A stretch of 64,000 nucleotides of DNA from Flavobacterium sp. ENC (GCF_020991415.1 NZ_JAJMOY010000005.1:248001-312000), one strand, 5' to 3'. Positions 36,759 through 45,501 are shown, counted from the first letter of the stretch. Numbers and translations: made by a program. The notes: generated by a model not told the origin, from the sequence alone.

Positions 36759-37856
36759 TTATTTTTCAAAGGCATTTAAGGTTTTTTTCAATTCTTCAAG
36801 ATGAGATAAGCCATATTTCAAATCTGGCTCAAGATAATTACCTTCTCCCCATTCATTCCACGATTTGATAAAAGCGATACGCTTGTCTTCAGGTTTATCT
36901 TTTATTTTTTCTAATACCTGCTCAACATGTTTCCCAAAAAGTTCAGGCGTAGCATTAAGATAAACGTGTCCTCCCAGACCACTGCGCGGTGTGTGATCCC
37001 AATTGGGTACGATCGAAGGCATTACATTTAAATCAGAATCCTCTGTTCCAACGAAATTTTTCATTGCGTCTTTATATTGAAAAACAAATGGAAGCCTAAA
37101 TACCTTTCTTTTAATTTTATCAAAAGCTCTTCTTGTCAGGCTTCTGCCATACCTTACATATTCAAATAATCTTACAACATTAACAGCATCAAATCCTTTT
37201 GATAAGATCTTTTCTCGTTTTTTTATGTTTGGAGTTTGTCCGACAAAATAAATTCCTTTAAGTCCATTTTGTTTGGCCAGCTCCTGCCACAATTCAATAA
37301 AGCGGGTAACATCAGGAAACTCTAACGGTTTATAAATCATAAAGAGTGGTTTATCCTCTACACGTATGTATCTTTTATCTTTAAATGCAGGCAAAAGAGC
37401 ATTAAAATGCTCAATATAATCTTCGTCTCCTAAATAAAGTTGTTCCTGCAGTGTTTCTTTTACACATGTGCCTTCGCTATTCCATAATTTAGCCATCCAT
37501 GAGTCATTTGCCCAAGCCAGACAAAATGGAAAATCCGGTTCTCCTGAATTTACGACTTCATTAAAGGGCTGCTCAATTAATCTTTTTCCGTTACCAAACC
37601 AATAATGCCAGTAACAAAATCCTTCAACACCATGTTCTCTTGCTAAATCTGCCTGAGCTTTTCTGGTTTCCTTCAAACGTAAATCATAATAGCCTAAATC
37701 TGCAGGAATTTTAGGCTGTTCGTGTCCTCGAAACAAACGCTTGGCTTTTCCTACATTTGTCCATTCTGTAAACCCTTTTCCCCACCACTCATCATTCTCG
37801 GGTATTGGATGAAACTGTGGTAAATAAAATGCAATTAAACGGGCTTTTGTTATCAT
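36759..37856 (-). CDS. GH99-like WbsX family protein
   Basis: A 365-residue protein of the glycoside-hydrolase-99-like group found inside O-antigen and capsule loci. It begins LIAFYLPQFHPIPENDEWWGKGFTEWTNV and contains EGFCYWHYWFGNGKRL, FPFCLAWANDSW, FVGQTPN and FIKSWNEWGEGNYLEPD. It has no signal peptide, so it acts in the cytoplasm; the family has been suggested to transfer or trim glycans on the lipid carrier. No role in this polymer can be proved. It sits between the Wzx flippase and wecB with gaps of 7 and 4 bp. Confidence 0.85.
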   Translation of the reverse strand: MITKARLIAFYLPQFHPIPENDEWWGKGFTEWTNVGKAKRLFRGHEQPKIPADLGYYDLRLKETRKAQADLAREHGVEGFCYWHYWFGNGKRLIEQPFNEVVNSGEPDFPFCLAWANDSWMAKLWNSEGTCVKETLQEQLYLGDEDYIEHFNALLPAFKDKRYIRVEDKPLFMIYKPLEFPDVTRFIELWQELAKQNGLKGIYFVGQTPNIKKREKILSKGFDAVNVVRLFEYVRYGRSLTRRAFDKIKRKVFRLPFVFQYKDAMKNFVGTEDSDLNVMPSIVPNWDHTPRSGLGGHVYLNATPELFGKHVEQVLEKIKDKPEDKRIAFIKSWNEWGEGNYLEPDLKYGLSHLEELKKTLNAFEK

Positions 37857-37863
37857 AAATTAA

Positions 37864-39288
37864 TTATTTTTTATAGAATCCAATAATGCTCTTAATCGGA
37901 TTAATGGCAAGAGTTAATGATAAAATTGCGATTACTATTAATATCGCAATAGATTTAATTAATATAGAAAGTAGTATACTATCAATATCGATAATATATA
38001 CCAAAATAAATATAGCTGTTGAGATTACTAAGATGCTAATGAAAGGCCTGATATGACTAATTTGTAATCGTGAATACCACATTGAGATAGATAACATGAC
38101 AGTCATAGAAAAACTAGAGACTAGGGCTGCAACCACAAGGCCATATAAAGGCAGTAAAAATATATTTAAAACAATACTGATACCTGCACCAATAATATTA
38201 ATAAGGGAATTTATCTTGGTCTTGGATTGTGCTGTAATAATAGTGCCGTATAACATACTTAGAGAAGAACTGTACACTCCAATTATTATCATTGGAACAT
38301 ACCAATATGCTCCATGAAATTGCGGATTTGACATTATTTGAAAAAACTCTTTTGAAAATACACTTAAGCATAATACGCCAATAAGTAAAACGTAGACAAA
38401 GCCATTCCTTATATTTTCAAACGTTTTGATAAATCCGTCAGTCCCCCAGGTTTTAAATATAAAAGGCTCAAAAGCCTTATAAGCTCCATAGGCGAAAATA
38501 TTAAGGATCAATGCCAATGTTGATGCTGTACTATAAATACCCAAATCATTTAAACTAAGATATTTGTCTATCAAAATCCTGTCAGAAATTGTTGTAACAT
38601 AATAGGCTAAAGTACCTGGGACAAGTGGTAAAGAAAATAACAGAACTTCCTTTATTTGTTTAAGGCAAAGATTCCATATGATATGTTTTCTGGAAATATA
38701 GAGAAAAACAAATGCATATATAAAATTAACCAACAGTCCCGCCAATAAAACTCCTAATGCAGAATAATTAAAATAGACTACCAATACTAGTGTTAGTACA
38801 AGTGTTATTACTCCTCTTGAAATATTTATTACTGTAAGCATTAAAGGCTTTTCCAAAAGTCTATATAATGCTGAAGGAAGTATCGAAAAAATATTAAAAA
38901 AATTGGTAAAAACACCTATTAATATAAAAGGATAAAAAGAAATATTACTTCCAAGCAATGAAAAAAAATAGGGTCCAAATAGCACAAACAGCACTACAAT
39001 GAACACATTAAATAAAATGACAAAAGAAGTAAGGTTTCCTAATAACTTTTTCCTTGTGATGTCATCTTCACATCTATAATAAAAAACTAAATAATAAGTA
39101 TTTATACATAAAAAACCTAAGGCTAACATAAAAGTTGTTAGTGTGCCCACGTAATTTACAATACCATAATCTGCAGGAGATAAATATCGGGTAAGGATAG
39201 GGAAACTTATAAATCCAAGTAATCGGGGAACGATGTCTCCTAAAGCGTAAATTGTAGTATTCTTAACTAACTTTTTATTATCTGTCAT
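37864..39288 (-). CDS. wzx: Polysaccharide flippase (Wzx family)
   Basis: A 474-residue inner-membrane protein with about 12-14 hydrophobic helices and the Wzx/MATE-like start KKLVKNTTIYALGDIVPRLLGFISFPILTRYLSPADYGI. It flips undecaprenyl-diphosphate repeat units to the periplasm. A mid-protein LPLVPGTLAYYVTTISDRILIDKYLSLNDLGIYS loop is a family hallmark. It lies 4 bp from the gene upstream and 7 bp from the WbsX-like gene. Confidence 0.92.
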   Translation of the reverse strand: MTDNKKLVKNTTIYALGDIVPRLLGFISFPILTRYLSPADYGIVNYVGTLTTFMLALGFLCINTYYLVFYYRCEDDITRKKLLGNLTSFVILFNVFIVVLFVLFGPYFFSLLGSNISFYPFILIGVFTNFFNIFSILPSALYRLLEKPLMLTVINISRGVITLVLTLVLVVYFNYSALGVLLAGLLVNFIYAFVFLYISRKHIIWNLCLKQIKEVLLFSLPLVPGTLAYYVTTISDRILIDKYLSLNDLGIYSTASTLALILNIFAYGAYKAFEPFIFKTWGTDGFIKTFENIRNGFVYVLLIGVLCLSVFSKEFFQIMSNPQFHGAYWYVPMIIIGVYSSSLSMLYGTIITAQSKTKINSLINIIGAGISIVLNIFLLPLYGLVVAALVSSFSMTVMLSISMWYSRLQISHIRPFISILVISTAIFILVYIIDIDSILLSILIKSIAILIVIAILSLTLAINPIKSIIGFYKK

Positions 39289-39292
39289 AAAA

Positions 39293-40573
39293 TTATTTTA
39301 TCAATTCTTTTAAAATTGATATATCAAAATCCTGAATATAGTCACGAACAAGACTATAATCTGTTAAAGCATTAAATCTTAGCATTTTTTCCAATTCATC
39401 TTCATTACATGCAATCATAACTTTTTCATCAGAACCATCAAATGGAGGAACTAACTTAAGTCCTGCCATGTTTATATTATTTTCTTCTTTAGGCTCAAAT
39501 ACCAGATAGTTAACACCATTTACTAAAGATTCCAATAGTACTGTAGAGGTTGCACCTATTACCAAAGATGAGTGCTTAAGAGAATCTTCAAGAGATTCAT
39601 TGTCACAAATAAAAAAATCCTGATCTAAAAAGGCATGAACCCATTGTTTATCAATCGATGGATGTGGTCGGTATCTGGCTTTTTTAACTCCCAATTTTTT
39701 TAATACTGATTGCACTTTATATAAATACAAAACAATCATACTCTTATCGACAAGGACAGTAGTATCATATTCATGTTGATGCCAAAGAATTGATGATACT
39801 GGAACAATAAGTACATCTGACAAATTAGATCTTAACTCTTTATTATTAGGTATCATTTTATATTTAAGGTTTCCAATAACTTTAATTTTTGCTTCATCGA
39901 AACCTGAATTAATATAATTCTGCTTGATTTTTTCGCTCCAAACCATTAAGTAATCGGACCTATTATCTACATCTGTTGAGTATATTGCCGGTAATCCATG
40001 AGAGAAAACTAATGACGGCCTGTCAAGTTTTTTAAAAAGATCAATAAAATATTTGCTGTAGAAATATTGATCACTACTAACTAAGAAAGCTCTAAAGTCT
40101 TTTTCTCTATACTTGTCTATTAAATACTTTTGAAAGTCTTCTAATTCCTCATATAAATTTACATTTAGATATTCATAAAAATCTTTCTCTTGAATTAAAT
40201 TTTGAATTTTTTTATGCCAGCTAATTGTTTTTAAATCTCCGAAGATATTTTTCTTTCCCATTGGTTGCCAAACAGGAGAATAAGGATTAAAACCTGCGTT
40301 AGATAATAAGTTCTTATCAGAAAAACTTATCGTCGACAAAATATTCAGTTTTTCTGAATGTTTAGGTTTCTCAAAAATCGCATTTGAATACTGTAATAGA
40401 GACACTGTCTTCTCTTTCCAGCCTTTTTCCCTATTTCTATGATATTCTTTTGAGATATGTCTCTCTGAATTGTAAATATGCCAGTCTAACTCAATTTTAA
40501 AAAAATCTATATATTTTTTTGACAATTCATTCTCTAAATTGTCTCTCAAATATTTAATAAGATATGTATCCAT
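39293..40573 (-). CDS. GT-B protein with HP and S/T motifs, candidate nonulosonate transferase
   Basis: A 426-residue protein. The N-terminal half is charged with no recognised domain. The C-terminal half has LVFSHGLPAIY, YLMVWSEKIKQNYINSGF, IKVIGNLKYKMIP, KKARYRPHPSIDK (near residue 300) and LVIGATSTVLLESLVNGV. An RPHP followed by a GxTST loop is the arrangement of sialyl-, polysialyl- and related transferases. The neighbourhood (sialidase-like lipoprotein and second nonulosonate cassette) points the same way. It could instead be a Kdo- or CDP-polyol-type transferase. It has a full GGAGGT Shine-Dalgarno site, unusual here. Confidence 0.55.
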   Translation of the reverse strand: MDTYLIKYLRDNLENELSKKYIDFFKIELDWHIYNSERHISKEYHRNREKGWKEKTVSLLQYSNAIFEKPKHSEKLNILSTISFSDKNLLSNAGFNPYSPVWQPMGKKNIFGDLKTISWHKKIQNLIQEKDFYEYLNVNLYEELEDFQKYLIDKYREKDFRAFLVSSDQYFYSKYFIDLFKKLDRPSLVFSHGLPAIYSTDVDNRSDYLMVWSEKIKQNYINSGFDEAKIKVIGNLKYKMIPNNKELRSNLSDVLIVPVSSILWHQHEYDTTVLVDKSMIVLYLYKVQSVLKKLGVKKARYRPHPSIDKQWVHAFLDQDFFICDNESLEDSLKHSSLVIGATSTVLLESLVNGVNYLVFEPKEENNINMAGLKLVPPFDGSDEKVMIACNEDELEKMLRFNALTDYSLVRDYIQDFDISILKELIK

Positions 40574-40578
40574 ATATA

Positions 40579-40584
40579 ACCTCC
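40579..40584 (-). promoter_or_regulatory. Consensus Shine-Dalgarno GGAGGT
   Basis: GGAGGT lies five bases before the ATG at 40573. Most other starts in the window have only A-rich or weak purine leaders, so this gene may be translated unusually well. It fixes the start codon. Confidence 0.7.
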
Positions 40585-40591
40585 AAAATGT

Positions 40592-40612
40592 GTATTTAAT
40601 GATAATAAATAC
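40592..40612 (-). other. Stem-loop upstream of the candidate transferase gene
   Basis: GTATTTA and TAAATAC form a perfect 7-bp stem with a 7-base loop, ending seven bases before the GGAGGT site. There is no T tract, so it is not a standard terminator. It could tune translation or bind a regulator. Confidence 0.45.
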
Positions 40613-40659
40613 GGCAAAAAAAATTAAGTAATGTGTAAAAAAGTACTATTGGATTTAGA

Positions 40660-41697
40660 TCATTCTTTATACCCTTTTAATTTATCCAAATTAATTTTAG
40701 CTATATATATTGAAGATCCCTTAGCACATTCATGAGAAGAATAGTAACTAATCCATAAAAAGTTATCTTTTCTAACCATCCCGGCGTATCCACAGTCACC
40801 ACCACTTTTTAACGTTAAAAGCCGATTATATGTTTTCTCAGCCATATCATATTCTCCCAATACAAGTTGATCATTTTCTCTACCTGAAATTAACATATTG
40901 TTATTTCCTGTCAATAAAAAATTAGGTCCTCCAAAATTAAGAATTGGTATTTCGGAAAACCAATCCCAATCCGTCAGAGAAATGTTTGATCTGCCTATAA
41001 TTGCATTTCCATAATTTCTTCTCGCCAAAATATAAAACTGACCCTCATTATTAACTCTAAGAGTGGCCTCTGTTGGCATCTTGGGAATATTTGAAAAGCT
41101 ATTAGTACTTTTGAAAAATAATCCATTGTCACTATTGTATAAATCAAATATTCCGGAATAATTATATCCCACACTGTAAGCGACATTCTTATACCATGTA
41201 ACTCTCCAGGGCCAGGCTTCATTACCCTTTAATTTTTCTGCACCCGATTTCAAATTATCTAACTTAACATCTTGTAATTCGTTCCAACCTTTATCTACTG
41301 AATAGCTAGAATTGTAATCTGTAAAACCAACAACTTTTTTACCTTCAAAAGTGGTCCCGTGTATGTAGAGCATCAAATTATTTTCGTGAATTGAAAATTT
41401 AGGATCTCGCAAATCAAATCCATCAACCTTAAATTCTCTTACAAAAGTCCATTTATCATCACTTCCTTTACTATACAATTTCACAATACCATCGGTGCCA
41501 TATGCATGGCTGCTTGATTCCCGAAATACTAAAAAAAACTGATTGTCAAAGAACACTAAATCTGTAAAACCTTGATGGCTATCCTGATTATCTGTAATTC
41601 GTTGAGTAATAAAACTATCATCATCATCGTAATCTTGTGAAGTACATGCCGTACAAATTAGCAAACCAACAAATAAACCGAGTAGTTTTTTTTTCAT
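40660..41697 (-). CDS. Surface lipoprotein with sialidase-like beta-propeller
   Basis: A 345-residue lipoprotein. The signal peptide MKKKLLGLFVGLLICTAC ends at the presumed lipidated Cys18. The next residues are acidic (SQDYDDDD), resembling the export signal that sends Bacteroidota lipoproteins to the cell surface. The mature part resembles the sialidase propeller: LVFFRESSSHAYGTDGIVKLYSKGSDDKWTF, RDPKFSIHE, PTEATLRVNNEGQFYILARRN and GGDCGYAGMV...WISYYSSHE. Canonical S-x-D-x-G-x-TW boxes are degenerate. It may bind or cleave sialic acid-like sugars. It is flanked by biosynthesis genes, which is odd for a hydrolase. Confidence 0.6.
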   Translation of the reverse strand: MKKKLLGLFVGLLICTACTSQDYDDDDSFITQRITDNQDSHQGFTDLVFFDNQFFLVFRESSSHAYGTDGIVKLYSKGSDDKWTFVREFKVDGFDLRDPKFSIHENNLMLYIHGTTFEGKKVVGFTDYNSSYSVDKGWNELQDVKLDNLKSGAEKLKGNEAWPWRVTWYKNVAYSVGYNYSGIFDLYNSDNGLFFKSTNSFSNIPKMPTEATLRVNNEGQFYILARRNYGNAIIGRSNISLTDWDWFSEIPILNFGGPNFLLTGNNNMLISGRENDQLVLGEYDMAEKTYNRLLTLKSGGDCGYAGMVRKDNFLWISYYSSHECAKGSSIYIAKINLDKLKGYKE

Positions 41698-41710
41698 ATG
41701 AAATTATGGG

Positions 41711-42652
41711 TTATCTTTTAATAATATCAAAACAGTATTTAGTATATAATTTTGCTCCATCTTCATTAAAATGTTTTGCATCCACATAAAGTGAATCAGG
41801 CCATAGTCGATTATTAGCATCCACATATAATGAATTATTTTTTTTGCAAATATCTCTAACCTTTTGCAAATGAATTTCAAACTTTTTCTTGTTAGCCGTA
41901 CTTAATGTAGTATAAATTCCTTCTCGAAAAGGAGATTCAAAAACTATAAGTTTAATTTTATTTTTTTTTGAAAAATTTTCTATACTGTCCAAATAATTAT
42001 ACTGAATTTCATTAGTTTCTCCAGACAGCCCATTACTTTTCCATCTTTCATTATTGATTAAAAAACCTTTCTTCTTATGAGTTACGCCACCCGACTGATC
42101 AAATTGTAAACTTTCATCACACCCCTTACAACTTCTTACTTTCCTTGCAAATTCAAAATTATCAAGATAGTATTTAATACTAAAATTTTCTACGCTAAAA
42201 GATTTTTTATAGATCAGGAAATTTTCCGCATAATCATATTTTATTTTTTTTTCATCGACATCATGTGAATAATCCCCTATGTTAGCCGATAGCAATAACT
42301 GTTTTATTTTAAAATATTTGTGTAATGTCTTTAAAAAATAGTAATCGTCTTTTATAGACATGCCCCACGAAGCAGTATTTAGGAAACTATCCGATTTCAA
42401 TTCTTTTTTTACTACTTCAGAGTTCAAATTGTATAACGTCATTGATGAGCCAATTGCCAAAGTATTGATATTTTTATTCTTGTTTAACAAGAACATCATT
42501 TTTTCATTAAATGAGTAGCTTTCTGAAAAATGTAATGCAGGAATGTCTTTAGCTGTAATTTTATACTTTACTACTATAATAAAGCCCAATAATGCACTTA
42601 TGAAACAACTAAAAATAACAAAAAGAAAAATCGTATGTATAAATTTTTTCAT
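41711..42652 (-). CDS. SGNH/DltD-like partner of MBOAT acyltransferase
   Basis: A 313-residue protein from the ATG at 42652, with one N-terminal transmembrane helix (about residues 5-27) and a periplasmic SGNH-like domain. The nucleophile motif is TLAIGSSMTLYNL, followed by NTASWGMSI. The C-terminal catalytic block YVDAKHFNEDGAKLY keeps the Asp-x-x-His pair. One base separates it from the MBOAT stop. Similar in layout to the pair at 2366-4683 but much diverged in sequence. It is predicted to place an acyl group on an exported sugar. Confidence 0.72.
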   Translation of the reverse strand: MKKFIHTIFLFVIFSCFISALLGFIIVVKYKITAKDIPALHFSESYSFNEKMMFLLNKNKNINTLAIGSSMTLYNLNSEVVKKELKSDSFLNTASWGMSIKDDYYFLKTLHKYFKIKQLLLSANIGDYSHDVDEKKIKYDYAENFLIYKKSFSVENFSIKYYLDNFEFARKVRSCKGCDESLQFDQSGGVTHKKKGFLINNERWKSNGLSGETNEIQYNYLDSIENFSKKNKIKLIVFESPFREGIYTTLSTANKKKFEIHLQKVRDICKKNNSLYVDANNRLWPDSLYVDAKHFNEDGAKLYTKYCFDIIKR

Positions 42653-42653
42653 A

Positions 42654-44093
42654 TTAAAATTGGAAGTAAATAAATTGTTCATCAGAACCTGCATAATAAA
42701 GTATCAAAAAAATTAAAACGTAATATAATCCCCACTTTAATAGTTTTGGAGTTCTTAAATTAATTTTTTGCAGTGCAAATTCATTCTCTCTCCCTAACCA
42801 TTCAATAAAAATAAAAACAAAAATTATAAAAATAAGTCTTTTTGGTATCTGTATCGCAGGCAAAGAAAATATCGTATTTGAAAAAATTCCGCCAATATAT
42901 TGAAATGCATGAGTAAGACTTTCTGCTCTGAAAAATATCCAAACAAAAACGACTAAAAGAAATGTAGAGCATATTTGAAAAAACTCTTTAAATGTAGGCA
43001 ACAAACTTCCTTTTGCCACTATCTCCATATTAGCTCTGTTAGTATGGTTGATAATAGAAGGCATCATTAGTAAAGCATTTAATCCACCCCACACAATAAA
43101 AGTCCAATTAGCGCCATGCCAAAAACCGCTGACTAAAAAAATTGCAAATGTATTTCGGATTCTTATCCAGGTGCCACCTCTTCCTCCTCCAAGTGGAATA
43201 TATAAGTAATCTCTAAACCATGTTGATAGCGAAATATGCCATCTTCTCCAAAACTCAGCTATATCTCTCGAAAAATATGGAAAAGCAAAGTTTTTTAAAA
43301 GTTCAAAACCAAATAATCTTGCTACACCAAGTGCTATGTCAGAATATCCTGAAAAATCACCATAAATTTGTAAAGCAAAAAAAACAGCCCCTATCAATAA
43401 AGTACTTCCAGAATAATTTTCAGAATTATTAAATACCATATTTGCATATTGGGCACATTGATCTGCAATTACAACTTTCTTAAATAACCCCCAAAGAATT
43501 TGCCTTAAACCAGAAATAGCATTTTCGTAGTTAAATATTCTTTGATTTTTTATTTGAGGAAGAAGATGTGTTGCCCTTTCAATTGGGCCAGCTACTAATA
43601 AAGGAAAGAAACTGACAAATAGAGAATAATCGATAAAATTTCTTTCTTCTTTTATTTTATTCTGATAACAGTCAATTACATAAGATAAGCCGTGGAATGT
43701 GTAAAATGAAATACCTACAGGTAAAATAATATTTAAAGTCCATGTATTGATATGTAATCCAAAATTAGAGATTGCACTTGAAAAAGATTCAGCAAAAAAA
43801 TTATAATACTTAAAAACGCCTAAAAAGCCCAGATTTATGGAAATGCTTAACCAAAACCAAAACTTCTTAATTTGATCATTTTTTGCATTCGACATTGCTA
43901 TGGCCGAATAGAAATCTAATAGTGTTGAGAAAACTAATAGAAAGAGAAACCTCCAATCCCAACAAGCATAAAAAAAATAACTTGCTCCCAGTAATAAGAA
44001 ATTTTGAAATTTTAAAGACTTATTAGTTACAAACCAATACAAAATAAAAATAATTGGCAAAAAAACAGCAAAACTAATCGAATTAAAAAGCAT
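42654..44093 (-). CDS. MBOAT family O-acyltransferase (AlgI/DltB type), second copy
   Basis: A 479-residue multi-span membrane protein. It shares motifs and spacing with the protein at 3250-4683: CWDWRFLFLLVFST near residues 44-57, LVAGPIERATHLLPQ near 166-180, FWRRWHISLS with His286 and SGFWHGANW with His326. It is the translocating half of a two-gene O-acylation system, with its SGNH partner directly after. The 173-bp gap upstream contains no gene and no clear terminator. Confidence 0.88.
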   Translation of the reverse strand: MLFNSISFAVFLPIIFILYWFVTNKSLKFQNFLLLGASYFFYACWDWRFLFLLVFSTLLDFYSAIAMSNAKNDQIKKFWFWLSISINLGFLGVFKYYNFFAESFSSAISNFGLHINTWTLNIILPVGISFYTFHGLSYVIDCYQNKIKEERNFIDYSLFVSFFPLLVAGPIERATHLLPQIKNQRIFNYENAISGLRQILWGLFKKVVIADQCAQYANMVFNNSENYSGSTLLIGAVFFALQIYGDFSGYSDIALGVARLFGFELLKNFAFPYFSRDIAEFWRRWHISLSTWFRDYLYIPLGGGRGGTWIRIRNTFAIFLVSGFWHGANWTFIVWGGLNALLMMPSIINHTNRANMEIVAKGSLLPTFKEFFQICSTFLLVVFVWIFFRAESLTHAFQYIGGIFSNTIFSLPAIQIPKRLIFIIFVFIFIEWLGRENEFALQKINLRTPKLLKWGLYYVLIFLILYYAGSDEQFIYFQF

Positions 44094-44251
44094 TCAAAAT
44101 ATTTATTTAATTTATAAAATTCATCTCATTTCGTTCTTTTTGATTATTCATTCAAAAACTTCAAATAACCTCATTATTATACTTGAAATTGGAACTTCAT
44201 TAAAAGAAACATTTATTTTTAATCTTTAACCCACACTATGATTTTCATCTT

Positions 44252-44266
44252 CTATTGGAGGAATAG
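44252..44266 (-). other. Small CTATT/AATAG hairpin after the pseF-like gene
   Basis: The bases right after the TAG stop read CTATTCCTCCAATAG, a 5-bp stem with a CCTCC loop. On RNA the loop equals an anti-Shine-Dalgarno sequence. It is too short and lacks a T tract, so not a terminator. It may be chance. Confidence 0.25.
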
Positions 44267-44971
44267 CTAAGACAATACGTCTTTCAATAATTGATATTTT
44301 AACTCTGCCAGCTTAAAATCAACCAAATTGTCAATGTCCTGAACTTCGGTATCGTCCAAAACATAACCATAACTTTTATTCATGTAAAGCTTTTTACTCT
44401 CCTTTAAAGAGTCGCTCTTAAACCAATACCATTGTCCTGCATCATGATACAGAGTCTTTAAATCCTGTGAACGGGAATTATAAAATTCAGGCCACTGCAT
44501 AGTTACCAGATTTTGACTATCTAAATCTATTCCTCTCCAAACTGGAAAGCTAAATGCAACAACTGGAAATACTGAATCGTAATTATTTACCTCCAATAAA
44601 CGATTCCCTTCCATTAATTGACTTATCTGAGTCAAAGGAGATGTTGGATATATGCAACATGCTGTTTTAATATCAATATCAAACTCCTTTTTATATTTAT
44701 CAATAACTTCCAGTAATACATCCGCTGTTGTTGCAAGATCGTCAGAATTTTCCGAAGAACGTAAAAAAGGTACTTTTGCACCATAATTAACTGCAATATC
44801 AGCTATTTCTTCATCATCTGTTGAAACCATTACCTCATCAAATAAGCCGCTTTGTAAAGCAACTTCAATCGAATAAGCAATTATGGGTTTACCAAAAAAA
44901 TCTTTAATATTTTTTCTCGGTATTCTTTTACTTCCACCCCTTGCGGGTATTATAGCAATTTTTTTTTCCAT
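44267..44971 (-). CDS. pseF: CMP-nonulosonate cytidylyltransferase (PseF-like)
   Basis: A 234-residue single-domain cytidylyltransferase: AIIPARGGSKRIPRKNIKDFFGKPIIAYSIE, VMVSTDDEEIADIAVNYGA, FLRSSENSDDLATTADV and the YHDAGQWYWF segment typical of PseF, ending with QDIDNLVDFKLAELK. It activates the nine-carbon sugar made by the synthase at 45502-46572. The closest characterised relatives activate pseudaminic acid, but the upstream genes suggest a related, possibly different sugar. It is distinct from neuA at 7705-8370. Confidence 0.85.
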   Translation of the reverse strand: MEKKIAIIPARGGSKRIPRKNIKDFFGKPIIAYSIEVALQSGLFDEVMVSTDDEEIADIAVNYGAKVPFLRSSENSDDLATTADVLLEVIDKYKKEFDIDIKTACCIYPTSPLTQISQLMEGNRLLEVNNYDSVFPVVAFSFPVWRGIDLDSQNLVTMQWPEFYNSRSQDLKTLYHDAGQWYWFKSDSLKESKKLYMNKSYGYVLDDTEVQDIDNLVDFKLAELKYQLLKDVLS

Positions 44972-44973
44972 TC

Positions 44974-45498
44974 TTAAAACTCAGACTTTAACAATGATAT
45001 AATAAATGAGTCCCAATACTTGCCTTCAGCAAAAGCATTTTGTCTCAATTTACCATCAACTTTAAAATTAAATCGGTCTTTGAAAAAGTCAATTTTTTTT
45101 AAATCATATTCATAAAGCTCCATCCATATTTTATTTAGATTTAAATCCTCAAAGCCATATTTTATAAGAGTATTTGCAGCATCAAAAGCATACACTTCAT
45201 CTATGTAAAGATCGTTATAACCAATATAAAATGAAAAGTCACTAGATCTGTTGATCCAGTTTGTATACAAAAGACCACATGCCCCTATTGGTTCATTATT
45301 TTTTAAATCTACAATAACAAACATAAAATCATTTGGATTACTGTAGGTTCGATTAAACCAATTTTCTTGATTTTGTAAATTAAGCTCCTTATGTTCTCTA
45401 AAGTTTTTCCTAAAATCAGGATTATTTCGCCAATCACGTAGAAAAACCAAATCCTCTTTTTCAAGGGCACGTAAGCCAGTTATTTTTCCTTTTAACAT
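44974..45498 (-). CDS. GNAT family N-acyltransferase (RimJ/RimL or PseH-like)
   Basis: A 174-residue acetyl-CoA-type GNAT enzyme with LRALEKEDLVFLRDWRNNPDFRKNFRE at the N-terminus, FVIVDLKNNEPIGACGLLYTN and a YGFEDLNLNKIWMELYEYD segment. In this position PseH would acetylate a 4-amino sugar, yet no amino-adding enzyme accompanies it. It may instead modify an O- or N-position of the nonulosonate. It is 3 bp from both pseF-like and synthase genes. Confidence 0.75.
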   Translation of the reverse strand: MLKGKITGLRALEKEDLVFLRDWRNNPDFRKNFREHKELNLQNQENWFNRTYSNPNDFMFVIVDLKNNEPIGACGLLYTNWINRSSDFSFYIGYNDLYIDEVYAFDAANTLIKYGFEDLNLNKIWMELYEYDLKKIDFFKDRFNFKVDGKLRQNAFAEGKYWDSFIISLLKSEF

Positions 45499-45501
45499 AT
45501 C

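Noticed and set aside
44195..44290. An alternative frame overlapping the end of the pseF-like gene that reads ERRIVLAIPPIEDENHSVG.
   Set aside because: Under 30 codons, preceded by a stop, no start codon or RBS, and no recognisable family; best explained by chance.
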